The notes: generated by a model from the sequence alone, not told the origin. A DNA stretch of 64,000 nucleotides from Trichopria drosophilae (GCA_030407085.1 CM059582.1:18643501-18707500), one strand, 5' to 3'; positions 13,262 to 26,979 are shown, counted from the stretch's first letter. A program made the numbers and translations.

Positions 13262-15900
13262 GGAAATTCAACATATAATTAGAAATAAGGATTGGCTTTT
13301 ATTTGCTACCTGACCAACTAAAACGAAGAATTTTCAAAGTTAAAAAATATCTCACTCTTTACACGAAAATATTACATGCATGTAATTAATTTAATATGTC
13401 CTTCAGAATCTCTTCATGATTTGTAAATACGCAAATAATGACTAAAATGTACCAGAAATAAATACATTTATGAAGCAATATCGATCGGTAATGGTGCAGG
13501 ACTGCCTTTCAGTACATTGATGGAGTATAAAATGAAATTTCACTGTAAATTAAAATTTCTAATTAAAAGAGTACTCTACCAGAGATTTTATTTGGTACGG
13601 TAGTCAGAAATAATTTAACCAATTGCATCTTCTCGTTACACATATCTCGTTTTACTGAGGAAAATTGAGAAAGTAATTAACCTTCCTGTTGACATTGACG
13701 TAATAGGTGCGTGTACTATTTCACTCTGAGTTTTACGTTGCAATGGAGAATAAACGATGAATGTTTTCCCTGATCAAGAATCAAGGCTCTCGATAATAAT
13801 TATTAATCGTAAAAGATTTATAATTGATAAACAATGATCAACAGTTCACATTGTAATTTTATTTTTTCTTGCTTATCACTTTGATGAAATCAATAAACAT
13901 CAGATGATAGTAAAGTATAACGAATGTTCTGCTTTCTCATTTAAGAAAATAAATGATTTCCTCGAGTATATTTATAGCTAAAATTATATGTATTTTATCA
14001 ATTATTCATCTTGAATATTGTAAGAAAATTATAAATAACAAATATTGACAACTGTTTTCATAACTGATATTAATATTCTTGAGTTTTTTAAAATATATGG
14101 ATCGTTAACGTTTATTAGTATTTACTTTTGGACAAATAAAAAGAATGAGATGAATCAATTATTGTATGAGTAAAAAATGGAATAATATGTACTTAAAAGA
14201 CATATATTCTCATGTAACTAGTTATTAGGTAATCACATTTTATTGGTAAATATGAAAACGATAAATATAAAGACTATTTTCAAGGTTTTGCATACTGAAA
14301 TATAAGTAAAATGTCAGTACCGCCAGTCTTTTTTCGAATTTTTAAATTCAATTAGTTAATCAGCATAGAATCTAGTTTCTAGGAAAACGTTATTAGTCGG
14401 AAAATAACAATGTATAGGAAGGCAAGTGATTATCGTCTGCAGTTTTACTCTCATCCTTTAATTACGCTGTTCAGAACGACTTGAATTTTGTTTACGGTTT
14501 TAAGCATAATTATGTGAATCTGTAAGTTTTTCGATATATATATTATATTTGTGTTACTATTTCACAAGGTATCGATGTACATTGACAAGTTAATTACGAT
14601 AAACAAATGAGCATTGATCGAAGCAGTTACTGCATGTTTTCAAGACCTATAAAAGATCTCCAAATTTTAGCCATCGGTTACGCCAAGAAATTGTGGTCAG
14701 CACCACTTTCAATTAATACCCAAGTGCAAATTTGTTTGAGTGAAGCTCCTGTCATGTAAACATATATGTTACTTAGAACTGTCATAAAGCAATTGCCAAT
14801 ACCGCCAAAGTCGGTACAGCCGTAAAGTCGAAGTAAGGTTACTTCGACTAAAAATATAGAGAAAGGAAACCAAAAAAAACCTCATGCAATGAAACGTACG
14901 AAATTCAAGAAAAGTATTAAATTCGTATACAAAGATTTGAGAAAAGTATACATATACGTCAATTCTGTATTGTAGGTACATTGGTTTGATACAGCAATTT
15001 AGTGTATAAATTATGTGTTTATTTTAAAATAATAAAACTTTTTCAAATTATTTTTTTGCATTCCGTAATAAAATTCGATTTCACGTCATTTTTACCATTC
15101 TTTTTATATAAATTAAGTATTTATTAAAATCTTTATTACTTTCATTCAAATTTATATTATTTAACTTTCAACATTATTTATTTTGTTTTTTCGCATCAAA
15201 TACATGCTTTTATGAATAATAATAATAACGATGAATGTATACAGGAAAATACTGTCATAATTAATGAAATTATTAGCAATTTGTCTGTAAAAATTTAAAA
15301 ATTAAATTGCAATGATAATTTTACCGATTATTTCAATTGTCCTATAGTTTTTTCATTTGCTATGCAGGAAAAAAATATGCAGTTATTTTTTACATTTATA
15401 ATTAGTAATAATTTCAGTTCAGATTTTGATGTCTGTCTACATTTAGGCTTATATTTCATGAGAACCCTATTTTAATGATAATAAACACAAACTGCTGATG
15501 TTATATTTGTTTAGAAAACCATTGAATGTCAGTACCACCGAATCTTGGTTCGTACCGTCATGTTACAAAATGTTTAATTTTAATATAACAATATTTCACT
15601 TGTAGTGGTTTTAATTTACGTACACATTATACATACTATATGTAACATGAAAATGGAAAAATATACATCTAGGATTCTTGAAAATCACCCATGTAACAAA
15701 CTACTTAAAGGAATATTAAACATATCTTCATCCATTCCCGAGTAGAAATTTATGACCACAACATTACGCGCCTACTCAGTTCCTTAATAAATTTCTGCTG
15801 AGGTTATTAGTTTTTTTGTTAACTTGAATTGTCTTATTTGCATGAAGCTACTTTGCCATTTCTTCCATTCATCATTTCACGAGCATATAGCTTTGAATTA
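13262..15900. other. A+T-rich sequence with a perfect short palindrome
   Basis: No gene identified. At 14827-14848 a perfect inverted repeat (GTCGAAGTAA-GG-TTACTTCGAC) forms a 10-bp stem. The phrase 'agtaccgcc' or a near variant recurs at about 14316, 14798 and 15533, without a clear repeat unit around it. Confidence 0.5.
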
Positions 15901-15906
15901 AATCCA

Positions 15907-16611
15907 TTATATTAAATTAAATTGCCTCATTCTGATATGCGGTGAAGAAAGAAACTTACAAAAGTTAACAATTAGAAAATCATTGCCGTGGCATTTCTTA
16001 ACATTATCAAACAAAATAGTTAAATTTTGTATTCTTCTTATCCGAATAGAAAACTCACTAAAAAAATGCACAAGCATATTCCAGGTTATGGATGTAACCC
16101 AATATTTGTCTAAAATGTAGTCTAAAAATGAGTAGATTGGACAAATATAGATTGTCAACGGTGTTACGGTCAGAATCGATGTTTTATCGACTGCGGTACC
16201 CGGCGTAGGTTTTTTCCCACAAAGGTGGTTTTCCCTACGCCATTGCACACCCGAATGGGGGTACCTCTCAAAATGAAGCTGGCCTGTTAGGTAATTATGT
16301 AAAAGGCCCTTCGAAATGGTGACGATCTCGATACAATTATTTGTAATTCGAATGGTATGATATCGATGTGTAATATGACGTCGTAGTCTATTTAAATGTT
16401 CGAGAATTTGAAAAATCGAACTAAGAGGTGAAAAAGTGACGATCGGTTGAGAGAGAACGTTTCGGAACGTCAGAGGGTTAGGAAGTCCGCGTCGCGATCG
16501 GATCGTCACCGGTTGATCGGAATAAATTTGATATTTAGTTCTGTGGCCGATCAAATTGCGCGTTTTATTTCTAGCCCTTCCACCAGTCGTTAACAAACGG
16601 AATATCAACAT
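15907..16611 (-). CDS. Uncharacterised 234-codon ORF
   Basis: This is the longest open frame in the window. It starts at a true ATG (plus-strand 16609-16611) and stops at 15907-15909. I do not recognise the protein. No signal peptide, zinc-binding cluster or repeat is evident. The N-terminal half is basic (TGGRARNKTRNLIGHR, ILEHLNRLRRHITHR) and the C-terminal third is hydrophobic and A+T-rich. The DNA under the first two thirds has higher G+C than its surroundings, which lowers stop frequency and weakens the case for coding. No homology, splice structure or promoter supports it. It could be an exon of an unknown gene, decayed element sequence or a long non-coding RNA exon. Confidence 0.25.
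   Translation of the reverse strand: MLIFRLLTTGGRARNKTRNLIGHRTKYQIYSDQPVTIRSRRGLPNPLTFRNVLSQPIVTFSPLSSIFQILEHLNRLRRHITHRYHTIRITNNCIEIVTISKGLLHNYLTGQLHFERYPHSGVQWRRENHLCGKKPTPGTAVDKTSILTVTPLTIYICPIYSFLDYILDKYWVTSITWNMLVHFFSEFSIRIRRIQNLTILFDNVKKCHGNDFLIVNFCKFLSSPHIRMRQFNLI
16195..16265. ncRNA. Foldable 71-nt segment, multi-stem
   Basis: GGTACC at 16195-16200 pairs with GGTACC at 16260-16265. Inside, GGCGTAGG at 16202-16209 pairs with CCTACGCC at 16234-16241, topped by a hairpin CCAC-AAAG-GTGG at 16217-16228. A separate hairpin CCC-GAAT-GGG follows at 16250-16259. The closing stem is palindromic, so either strand folds. The shape is not a tRNA and no known family is recognised. It lies inside the unrecognised 234-codon frame, so either reading could be the wrong one. 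Confidence 0.3.
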
Positions 16612-17260
16612 TGCTCTTTATTTCTTCTCCGGTCCAAATACAGAAGCACCTATATATAGATCCGTGTGTCAAAGAATTTGCAACGGATTAAGTGCACAAA
16701 TGCTAGTTGTCAGCTTATTTTTGTATCCTCTAATGTTCCTTTTCCCTCAAATTTAATTTGTCCAACTGATATGAGGATAAATGCAGCAGTTCAGCACATT
16801 ACTAGTGGTTGGAAATAGGAAAAACGTTGGAATATTAGAAAGAAATTCTGAAATAAAACGTTAATATAAGGGGAAGAATAGTAAGTGCAAATGTCACCAA
16901 TTCTTAGAGAATACTGTTTAACATTTCATTTAAAAGTATATATGGATGTATAACATTAATAATAAAAATAGGTAGTTTATGGGCATAACTGAAATGCAAG
17001 GATAATTATTCGATATTTTTTTTCGCAAATACTTGGGTCTTTACAAACATATTTATCTATAAAAAAAATGTAGAGCAAAATATATTATCATAAAAATAAA
17101 ACTGGAAAATGATGTACTACACTTAGAGAAAGTAAATAGTTAATGGAACATTTTTTAATGGTAAAACTCTTTAATACAACAAGATTTTATATTTATTTTC
17201 TGAGATTTAAATCATTCGTATATAACCTATATAAAAGTATCAATTAAAACATTTCATATA
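16612..17260. other. A+T-rich sequence, nothing identified
   Basis: The open frame at 16556-16756 is mostly opposite the minus-strand ORF and has no motif. I see nothing else here. Confidence 0.5.
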
Positions 17261-17264
17261 ATGA

Positions 17265-17495
17265 GAGCTAACACCTAATACCAAATCTGAGCGTTTTATC
17301 ACGTGACAAAAGATTTAAAAATCGTTGTTGTGGCGGATTTTACATAGAAAAAAGCAGTGATCTCAGCAGTAATAGTCTGCAATCTTCTGTCGGTAGTCTA
17401 AACCGACTGTTACTACTTAGAATACTGCATTTTTCTACGTATTTTCCGCTACTTCAACAACGACTTTTCAATAACTTACCACATTCTGTTAAAAG
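17265..17495. mobile_element. MITE family 1, copy A (hairpin)
   Basis: The left half (acacctaataccaaatctga ... gattttacatagaaaaaagcag ... agtaatagtc) is mirrored by the right half from 17398, where its complement reads 'cgttgttgaagtagcggaaa' and 'tagaaaaatgcagt'. Shared phrases with 30135-30515 and 63305-63610 show a common family. No coding capacity. Confidence 0.7.
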
Positions 17496-17499
17496 TAGT

Positions 17500-20400
17500 A
17501 ACTTTGAGAAAAGTAAATTTTTTTAACAAAACATTGTAATAACCAAGAGTAAATCTGTAGATAAAAAAACTATTTCTTCTTTGTCTTAGGAGATAGTACT
17601 AAAGTATAGAAATTGTTCTAATAAATTTGATATCAGTAAGAATGTTATTTGGAAAAGTTTCATCAAATAAAAGTCACGTTTTTTTAAAGAATGAAAAATT
17701 GATCAAAATATTAAGAGTCGTCTGAGTTTCATAGCTGCAACCACTTCACGAAGTTGTGGAAATGTAATATTTACTATGTTTTTCGAAGACATTTGACATT
17801 TTAGAAGCACTCCGGTTATAAATAATAACTACCTACGCACATCGTTTTCATATAATCTGAGTAAATTCACATTGAAAACTGTTGCAACGTTATTTCCTGC
17901 TTGGATTGAACCGATAGTACTTTTCAATTACAGGACAATTGAAATTTTAACCTCGTACCTTAGTGTATTCTCAGCTCTGCGTAATGCAGCTTTCTTTCCT
18001 TTTAAGGTCACAAGTACTTGTTTGCTGTAAGTACCCACCATCCTACTCTTCGTCAAAAGGTGTACGAGTACAACACAATGTGGTCGAAAAAGCATGCGGT
18101 GATCTCGAAATTATAAGAGCGAATTGCGCACTAATTTAAACTTTTCCTAACTAAATTTCTTTTTCGAAAGTAAAAAATTGGAAAAAATTTCAAGAATCTA
18201 ATTTGGGCTACTTTTTTGAAATACCAGAGGTAAAAGGCTTTTAGAGGTAATTAAATTGAATTAGTCAACAATTTAGGTCAACGTTGAATTGAAATTTAAT
18301 TTTTTTAGTTTGAATTCTAATCATCGTTTTCAAGTAGTTTTTCATATTTTCACTTTTTTATTATCATTTTTAGGTATGTTTTTTTTTGCTTTTTTCTAAA
18401 TTATAATGTAGAAGTAATTTTATATATGTCTTTATCAATTTCTATCAAGACTAGTTACAAATCTGTACTTTACGGGATGTTAAATATATTTGTTATGTCA
18501 GTCAAACTATGGATTTAATAAATTTTTAAATTTAGTTAAAATCCCTTTATAATTTATTACATGATGATACAAGACTTTGGAAACTGCTCACATATGTTAC
18601 GTTTTATTGTGATGGCACCATTCGAGGATATGTGAGGAAACTTTTAAGTACACTTAAAACTTTGGTTTCAAATTTTCCTCTACTTGACTTTTTTATTACA
18701 TTTTTACGTTTTGCAAGTACAGAAAGTTAAAATCTGAAATTTTAAAATATACTTTTAAATGATAGGTAGGAAAATTGAATAGTCATCTTTGAGTACATTT
18801 TTATTAGTTTTACAAAGTTGAAAGACAGTTTATTATACTTAATCTTTTACAATAGTGTTAATTCGAAATTATTTTTTAGTTTAACTATGTGTCGTTGGAG
18901 TCATATAAAATATCTGTATATATGTCGACTTTCTATAAGCTCTTATAGGAGAGTTCTTCACATCATTTCGAAAAAACTATATTACACTACACTAAAAACA
19001 ATAACTGCTTTTTTAAAAATAATGTCTTTGATGCTATCAAATCTGTATTAATAAATTCGTAATTTTAGCTATGACATTATTTTGATAGTAAATTACCGTT
19101 ATGCAATTCTGGTTATTCAAAAGGATAAAGAGCTATAATAGTATGTAAGCTAACACCAGACAACAAATCGTTATACAAAAGCTATCCTAACTTTGATATT
19201 ATAGGAATCAGACTGGATTTGCCTAGAAATAGTTTGTCGGTTACTAACTAGCTTTAATATGGTATGGCAACTCAACTTTCTTCCAGCATGTCCAAAATAT
19301 GGACGAAATTTTCAGCGGTTTTTCCAAACCGTTAAAAAAAATCAAATAAGTCAAACGGAGAATCCAAAGCAAAAAATTATCACCATATTTTCGTAGAAAT
19401 ACCGATTTTTTCAACGTTTCTTTGAAATGACTTATTTCAAGTTTTTTTAATGGCGTTAGGAATAAAAGTTACAGCGCTTAAAGTTTCGTCTATTTATCGG
19501 ACTTTCGAAATGAAAAGGATTAAAGAGTATAGTGTAATTTTAAAATACAGCAAGATTATTTAAACAGTGGTTTATTAATTAATTATCGCTACATTACATT
19601 AAATAATCTTTTGAATAGCTGATTATCTAATAATTATTTATGGTAATAAATACTACATCATTCCACATTACATAGGTTTCGAATAGTCAATATTAATGCA
19701 GTTTCAAGGTTAATCTCTGCTAGTCTAGGTGTTGCCCAGTTCTAATAATGCACTAGCTAGCTCCATTACAGTTTTAGTAATTAATAAAGTAGAGTAAAAA
19801 GATCATCGGGAACTGATACGGTGATATTCTACCAGGGATTCTTTTTTACCCGTTTTATGAAACTTTATCATTTCAGGATTATTGTTATGGATGGATAATG
19901 TGCTTGAACTCAGACAAATGTTTTACAGAAAAGTTGACATTAAAAACTTTACTGTATATAAATTTCAAGAAAGATGTCTTTGGTTATTGTGAAAGACTAT
20001 GTTGAAACATTTTTCTAACATTTTGCACAAATGCGAATGTTTTTATTTTATATTTTAATTTTGCAATTTATTTATTCAAGTACAAATGTACTAAATTTGA
20101 ATCTCATATATGAAGAAATTGTTTACAATTTTTCATATATCAGTTGATTATTTACTAACCGACACCTAAATGTCGGGTGTAATTATTTTTAACGAAAATC
20201 TATTCAATTTTTTTTTCACATTTAACAGAAAATTGTTTTTCTTTTCTTTTGAAATTCTTGCTATACAATAAAAAAATTAACCGCAACGCCACGGGGGTTT
20301 TAATTAATATTTCGAAGCTCATGCTGCCCTCGGATGTTTTTTCAACAAGTGTGTATCAAAAGCATCGCGTATATGGAGATTTAAGGTAAACAAACTGAGA

Positions 20401-21330
20401 TAAGGGCATAGTACAAGCACGTATACCAGCCAAAGATCAAAGGGCGTTCCAAAACGCGTTCTGCAAAGCGATTTGCATTTTTTATACTTGATTTTACATT
20501 GGATCTGTTTTGGATTAGTACGTTAGTGCATAGTAACGAGAAGTTAATTAATAGTTGTCATGATTAAATAACGTTTGTAATGAAAATAATTGTATTATTT
20601 AATATTCATTGGATTAAATATATTGATAGAACAGTACAAATAGGTCTTTAAATTAAATCAAAACATTGGTTTGTAATGAACTACTTATCCATTCTAAAGA
20701 ATAGTGAATTAAGTAAAATATATGAATTAGGTTTAGTAAATAGTTATCCTGAGAAACACAAACTTTAAAAACATCTAAAACAGGAATTTTTTGCAATTAA
20801 TTTAATGAAAATGAAAATCTTATTTTACAATATTGACAAAAAATGGCCGTTTCAAAAATTTTTGTAAATTTTTGTTGGCTTACCACCATGTTTTTTTAAA
20901 TTTTTTGAAACGATATCGTATAGTACCAATCTTCAGCTTGAATAGATATACTTTTGTATATCTTCTCATTTTTCCTTTTTTATTTTTAACCGTTTAACTG
21001 GTGCTGTATCATATATGTAAAAAAAAAGTGACATAATTGGTACTGTATCATATATATATATATACATATTTCAATAACTTTTAAAGATTTCAACAGATTT
21101 GAACAAAAATCAACAACCGTTTTTCAGCATGCTCTATCTGAATAATTGGTTGTTTTTTTTTAAATTCTGAATCCTAACCTCAAAATCACAACCTTCTATA
21201 TAGCATAAATTTCGACACTGAGGTTTTTGGGGTCGCTAATTGCGAATTTATTGTGAGTTTCACATAACTTGTGATAACGGACATAAAATGACGTATATAG
21301 TACACTAGAACCTCGATTTAAAGACCTAAA
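17500..21330. other. Mostly A+T-rich, two islands of higher complexity
   Basis: No gene identified. Two stretches stand out from the A+T background: 17930-18120, with a short minus-strand frame of about 56 codons, and 20280-20480, with a POU-type octamer (ATTTGCAT) at 20471-20478. At 20999 and 21039 a ~20-bp unit ('tggtgctgtatcatatat') is repeated next to an (AT)n run. Confidence 0.4.
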
Positions 21331-21339
21331 TCGAGAATG

Positions 21340-21800
21340 ACGACAGAACGTCATCTCACTGGTGCAAAGTACCAGAAACCCTAGATCTAAGGTTCTGGAA
21401 AAAATAAAATTTTGACACTCAGCCCTTATTTTTCAACCCTTACTTTTCAACCCTTACTTTCAACCCGTATTTTTCAACTCTTCATTTTGACCCCTTTAGA
21501 ATGTTATAAAATAGAAACTGAGCTTGGAAACGGAATCTGCTGTATCAAAAACTCTAGATCTAAGTTTCTAGAAAAACTAAAAATTCCAGCCACAAAACTT
21601 ATTTTTCCACTTCTCCACTCTACTTTAACTCTTTCTCAATCCTTTAGGATGTTTTAAAATGAAAACTGAGCTTAGAAATGGAATCAGCAATATAAAAAAC
21701 CCCTTGATCTAAGTTTCTCGAAAACCTGAAAATTTCATCCTCAACCCTTAGTTTTCACCCCTTTAGGATATTGGAAAATGGAAACTGAGCTGTTCAAACA
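21340..21800. repeat. Tandem repeat, three units of ~150-173 bp
   Basis: The phrases 'ctagatctaagg/tttct(a/g)gaaaa' (near 21381, 21554 and 21703) and 'aaactgagctt(g/a)gaaa' recur in register. Between them lie short 'tttcaaccctta' repeats at about 21420-21480. The open frame at 21412 is produced by this repeat and is not called as a gene. A fragment of the dispersed 'tttttggggtcgct' family lies just upstream at 21215-21250. Confidence 0.75.
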
Positions 21801-22100
21801 ATGAATGGAAATTTACACATTGAGGCAATCAATTACATAAACTTTGAGCTGCTATTGATTAGGAAGAGTAACTAAAAAACATTTGAAGTTCATCAACTTT
21901 GAAAACCTAATTTTGTAATTCTGGCTAATATTACTTTTAGAATTCAGGGAGTTAGCATATACTTTCCGTAAGTAATATACTATATTTATTAAAATTAGTA
22001 TGTAATGCTATTTTCATTCAAGATATACTATTTTATTTGTAAAAGAATATTAAGTGAAAAAGTTACTGCAGCAGTGGGATCTATGGCAAAATACGTGTTC

Positions 22101-22150
22101 AATGAATAAATATTTATTTATTTATTTAATTTAATAAACGGGCAGAGCCC
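22101..22150 (-). mobile_element. Retroelement 3'-terminus-like motif (stem-loop plus ATAA tail)
   Basis: Read on the minus strand, a hairpin GGGC-TCT-GCCC is followed by 'GTTTATTAAATTAAATAAATAAATAAA'-type tail sequence. A small stem-loop next to a simple A-rich repeat is how the 3' ends of several LINE and SINE families look. The body upstream is not recognised. Confidence 0.35.
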
Positions 22151-25100
22151 TTTATTTTATAAATATATTTTATATATAAAAATCAGATAATAAAAATTAC
22201 GCGAATACATATGAATGAAATGAACGAAATAACAATTATGGTTAAGTTACGATATTTATGGGAAGGGTCCACTCGCAAAATCAGCTATATGAAACTGTAA
22301 AAAAATACCAAAAAATCATTTCTCTACTAATTTTTTACGAGGAATTCAGTGATACCACATTAAAAAGTGTAACAAATTTTGTTGATCAACAGATTTTTAC
22401 GCGAAAAAAAATTGTTATTTTGAAAAAGTGCTATCAGATTTTCCTAAATTAACTTAAAAATTAAAAAAAAATAGAGTGAATATAAAAATGCATTTTCTAA
22501 TCATAATTATGGATAGATTCGTTTGGTCCAAAGGTTTGTTTCGTCCCCAAAGAAAAAATGTTTACTATTTTTATTATATTACCATTGAATTCCTTATAAA
22601 TAATTTTGTGCTATTTTTTGAATTATTATTTTGTACGGGTGATTTTTAATTCCCTTTAATTACAAAGAAAATATATTATTATATGTACCGCTTATGTAAA
22701 GTTAAACGTTCCTGGAATATTTATGGCTTAAATAGAAAAAAACATTTTCTGAAATGAAAATCCATTTATTAATATATTATTTTGTCGTTTCAGTATATAC
22801 TTTGTGGCATAGTTACTATAAATATTACAGTTTTTAAATGCTACAAGTTTGTTTTCTGAATATTCAATAATTCAAAATTGTTCAATTGTTCAAAGTAAAA
22901 AGGGGGCAATGACAAACATCAGTACATAACACAATGAATAATGATTATATTGAAAGAAGTAACTATGTATAGTTATATTATACTATTATGATAAAATCTA
23001 TACTTCTAATAAATCAAACTTAAATCATTAACAATGATCATCTACTGTTATACTACTTTACAACAATTAGATAATCTACTGTTTTTTATTATCATCGAAA
23101 TGCGGTCGTCAGGGATGTGGCGTTTATTACTTGTGACTTATGTTGTTATCAACTTTATAATAATAGTATTTTTTACTTCCATATAACCCTTTTTCCTATC
23201 ACGTTTTCCATATCATTTTCGAAACTAATCTTTAGATTATCGACGAATTTTTGTATTTCAACGGTTTGAAAATAGAAGGTTGCGAATCGCCCGATTTTAT
23301 TGGGTTCATCGTTTACGCGATTTTGCAACACATAAAGTTGTGCTATAAAGCAAAGCAACGTAATAAAAAAAAACAATACAATAAAACTAAAAAGTTGCTT
23401 TAAAAATAAAATAAAGTGGTTACTAATCTTTGTACGTACTCTTTGTTAAAGAAATAATGGTGGGTGTAATTCCCTTTATGTCTGGTCATAAACATTAAAA
23501 TAAGTATTTTAAGTGATATAAGTACAATGGCTTTATACGGTAGCTTAAGTCGATTAAGTCAGAGAATTGATAAGATAAAATATAAGATAATCTTTATAAT
23601 TTCCAAATACGCAGAAAAATTATAAAAAACTTTTAAAAAAGTAATTTAATCCTATGAATTGGGTACTTGTTTAGAGAAATATAACACGCAAATTTTTGTG
23701 TGAGATATAAAGGTTAAAAAGAAATACAGTATATTTTATTTGAATACTGTCGCCAACGAAAGAGTGAAATTACACACGTAGTAAAAGCGAGCATAGCAAT
23801 GTTTTTGAAACGAAACAGTCACTGAATATGAAACCATTTTGAACAGGATTTACTATTGTACGACATGTCATATTTTTCTTCCCAAATAGTCATTATTTAC
23901 ATATCATGTGTCGTGCTGTTTCTATCGCACATTTTATAAAATATTTGCCATTATGTCGAAAAGAATCATTTTGAACCTTCAAAAATAGTGTTTCGAATAT
24001 ACAGAACAGAGTATAAGTGTTGTCGTTGAAAGTAAAGAATCTACCGAAACAAAAAAAAACAGTTTCTCTTACAAATTTTCCAAATTCACTTTACTAATAC
24101 TGGGCATTTGCACATAAAAGAATACCAAAAGTCAAAGAAATCAAATATAATTTCCAGTAATAATGAGGAATGTTATAATTCGATAAACGTGGTAATCATA
24201 TCCCATTTTTAAAAATTGGTACCAGAATTACATTAATTTCCGTAGAAAATGTACTAATAACCGAATGCATTCCAAATTTGTCAAAATTTGTTGGTAGGAC
24301 CTCCGGTTTTTCTGTCATGTTGTTTAAAATGCTTAGAATATAGACCTCTTGCAAACAAACATTTTTTGGGGAAGTTATGAGCACGTGCTTCCAAGAGGTC
24401 AAAACATCATTTTCAGAAAAATTCACTCTGCTATTGGATCAAAAATAAATATTTTTTATTAATTTTTAATATTGTCACTGCTGTTTCGAATGCCTTATAA
24501 AATGTTGAAAAAATATTTATAAATTACGGCTATTTTTTGAAAAATAAAAAATTAACAAACAAATGGATGAATGACGTATTCCAATGAGTTAGAAATTTTA
24601 AGTTGAGCGTCTATCATGAATCAATAACGCGGCTTGTTAAATGTTTACAAGTATAATCCTTGCAACCTACATCCTAAAACAGTTTTTTTATTTTAAAAAA
24701 TAGTCGCTATTTGGTACATTTTCAACATTTTTAAAAATTTTAACCTTTTTTATCCCAAAAGTCCGGAATTTGGACAGAACTTTCAGCGTTGTCATTATCG
24801 TTCCAAACGTCAATAGAAAACATTGAGATAAGTTAAAAGTGATAGATTTGGACCTCCTCTTTCAAATGCCATGGTCAGAATCAGTCGGCAATTGCAAAGA
24901 AAAAAGTTATCATTTTTTGAAAAAAATTCTAATTTTTTTGACTTTTCTGTTCAGCCTTTTCTTCTCCCGTTGGATTTTTTTCAAAACTCAACATTACGGC
25001 TTCAAGATGGCGTCTGTAAGTTATCATTTTGCATTTTGTGGCGCAAATATTTTACGCGAGTATTTTACCTCATAACGGTTGAAATCATGGAGAATTGGGA

Positions 25101-26680
25101 TGAAAAAGTAATTATGATCATTTGTGAATACCTAATCTCATTATTATTCATTTATAACCTCAAATTAGTTATATAGAATGGACTTCGAACTTTTTTCTAA
25201 CTTTCACTCAATTTTCGACGTTTCCATATTACGTGTGAAGTTGAAAATTACCAGATACGATTGTGACTTCTCAATAATCGGTTCGTAACCTACAAATTGA
25301 CTACAGGACGACAATATATAATCCAAACTCATAGGAACTATTATTAAAGTAAAATATTATTTTAAGTTTCAATTATTCATGGGAGTAATTCAATAAGTTG
25401 ACACATACTTTTGACTTCACCAGTAAACTGTTTAAATTTTAATTATTTTGACATATATAATATGGTGTAACATTAAACACATGAATATTAATTAACTATA
25501 AATTACATTTTGCATACAGAATGACGGCGCGGTGGTCGATGATGTAAGGAACTGATGGGGAATAATATCAATGAATGGAGATTAATATCACGATTTAATA
25601 ATTGTTCAAATCAGCTATTTTTCGTAAACATTCGGGCGACGACCACTTAAGTAGTAAGATGGGCAAAATATTAAGGCCATACGTAGTAGTATAAGTAGTA
25701 ACAGCAAGTACATAAGATATTCGGTCCGTATCTTACTACTCAAACGATTTTTCAGTTATTATAAATTATTAAATTATTATTTATCTCAGTTATCTTAATT
25801 GCTTCGAGTAAAATTATTTCGCTACATTACTTCACGTCCCTTGGCGAAACGCGTCATAAGTTGTTTTTGCTCTAATCAAAAACATTTTTGTTTCGTGCCA
25901 TAATTAATAAGTTTATTAAGTAAAATCACCTTCACTATTTAACGACTCTTTGTCCTTTATGAAAAATTAATTAAGAGATTCTCTCTTAAGTGCAGCTGTT
26001 ATCATCTTTCTAGCACCTTTATAATAAGCATGTCCTTGTGATTCCTGAAAAAATGGAGAAACTTTTCTGAACTTTCTGGGCTTTTTTCTAAAGAACCTAA
26101 TTCAATTAAATGCTTTTTAAATTTTCAATATAACATCCTTAAAAAGACAACTCTGAAACTTACAAAATAATATCGATTTTTTTAAAATATACTCTCTAAA
26201 TTTCTTGGAGCGTAATTTTCACTTTAAACCTATAGAGTCAGCATGGTTCGCACTCGACAAATAATGAAAGACCATTCAAACAGAGCAGATGAGTCGTTCC
26301 AAATAAAAGAGAGAAGAAAATCATTGAAATAGTGGAGTGAAAATGAACTCGGTATGAAGTTAAAATTCACTCCAAAGAGAATGAGATTTTGTGATTACTG
26401 AAGTGGTATTATTTTTAACACATTTCCGAAAATTTAACTGAATTTCAATTCCTCCTCAATCAACAAATATTTAGTAAACGGTTTCGTTGACTAAAACTTT
26501 ATACGAATTCTGCACATTTATTAGTCATTGTTACTGTCGGTAGTTTAATTGGAGCTAATATTTTGATAAATTATCACTCTTTAAGAATGACCTTTCACTC
26601 CAACAAATTTAGAGAGTAGAATCACATAACTGGAATCATGGTGTATAAAAAATTCGTGAAGAGAAAAAAGCATTTTGAAA
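22151..26680. other. A+T-rich sequence, no gene identified
   Basis: No supported gene. The frame at 23173-23376 on the minus strand looks like a leader followed by a charged stretch, but it has no ATG start. Sequence around 24740-25060 has scattered phrases (tccggaatttggacagaact, 'caagatggcgtctg') related to the dispersed family. A run at 25640-25745 is rich in 'agtagtaag' repeats. Confidence 0.5.
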
Positions 26681-26925
26681 TTTTTCGTACACGGAAAAAA
26701 CCAAGTGTTGAACCAAGTAAACAAATTGTAAATTCAGCTACAATAAATTGTTGGGTATATATTATGGGTCGAAACTTTGTTAGTTGCTACAACTATTTCT
26801 AGTTTGTTGTTCAGTCACCAAAAGAAGTAGTTAAAATTACTATTTTAATTCCTTAAATCAATTATTTTAATTAGGTAAATGGTAACAGCTTTGTCTCGTT
26901 TAATATATGTCAAACAAATTTAGTA

Positions 26926-26975
26926 AAAGGGCCATTCCGCCCTTTAAATAATGAATAATAAATAAAAAAAAATGG
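26926..26975 (+). mobile_element. Retroelement 3'-terminus-like motif (stem-loop plus A-rich tail)
   Basis: The hairpin AAAGGGC-cattcc-GCCCTTT is followed directly by 'aaataatgaataataaataa' and an A run. The arrangement matches 22101-22150 on the other strand. The upstream body is not recognised. Confidence 0.35.
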
Positions 26976-26979
26976 TGAA

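Noticed and set aside
17930..18120. Short minus-strand frame of about 56 codons in a less A+T-rich patch
   Set aside because: No start, splice or motif support; the length is not unusual for the local composition.
23173..23376. Possible small secreted protein on the minus strand
   Set aside because: The hydrophobic leader has no ATG start, and the frame opens in a poly-T run.
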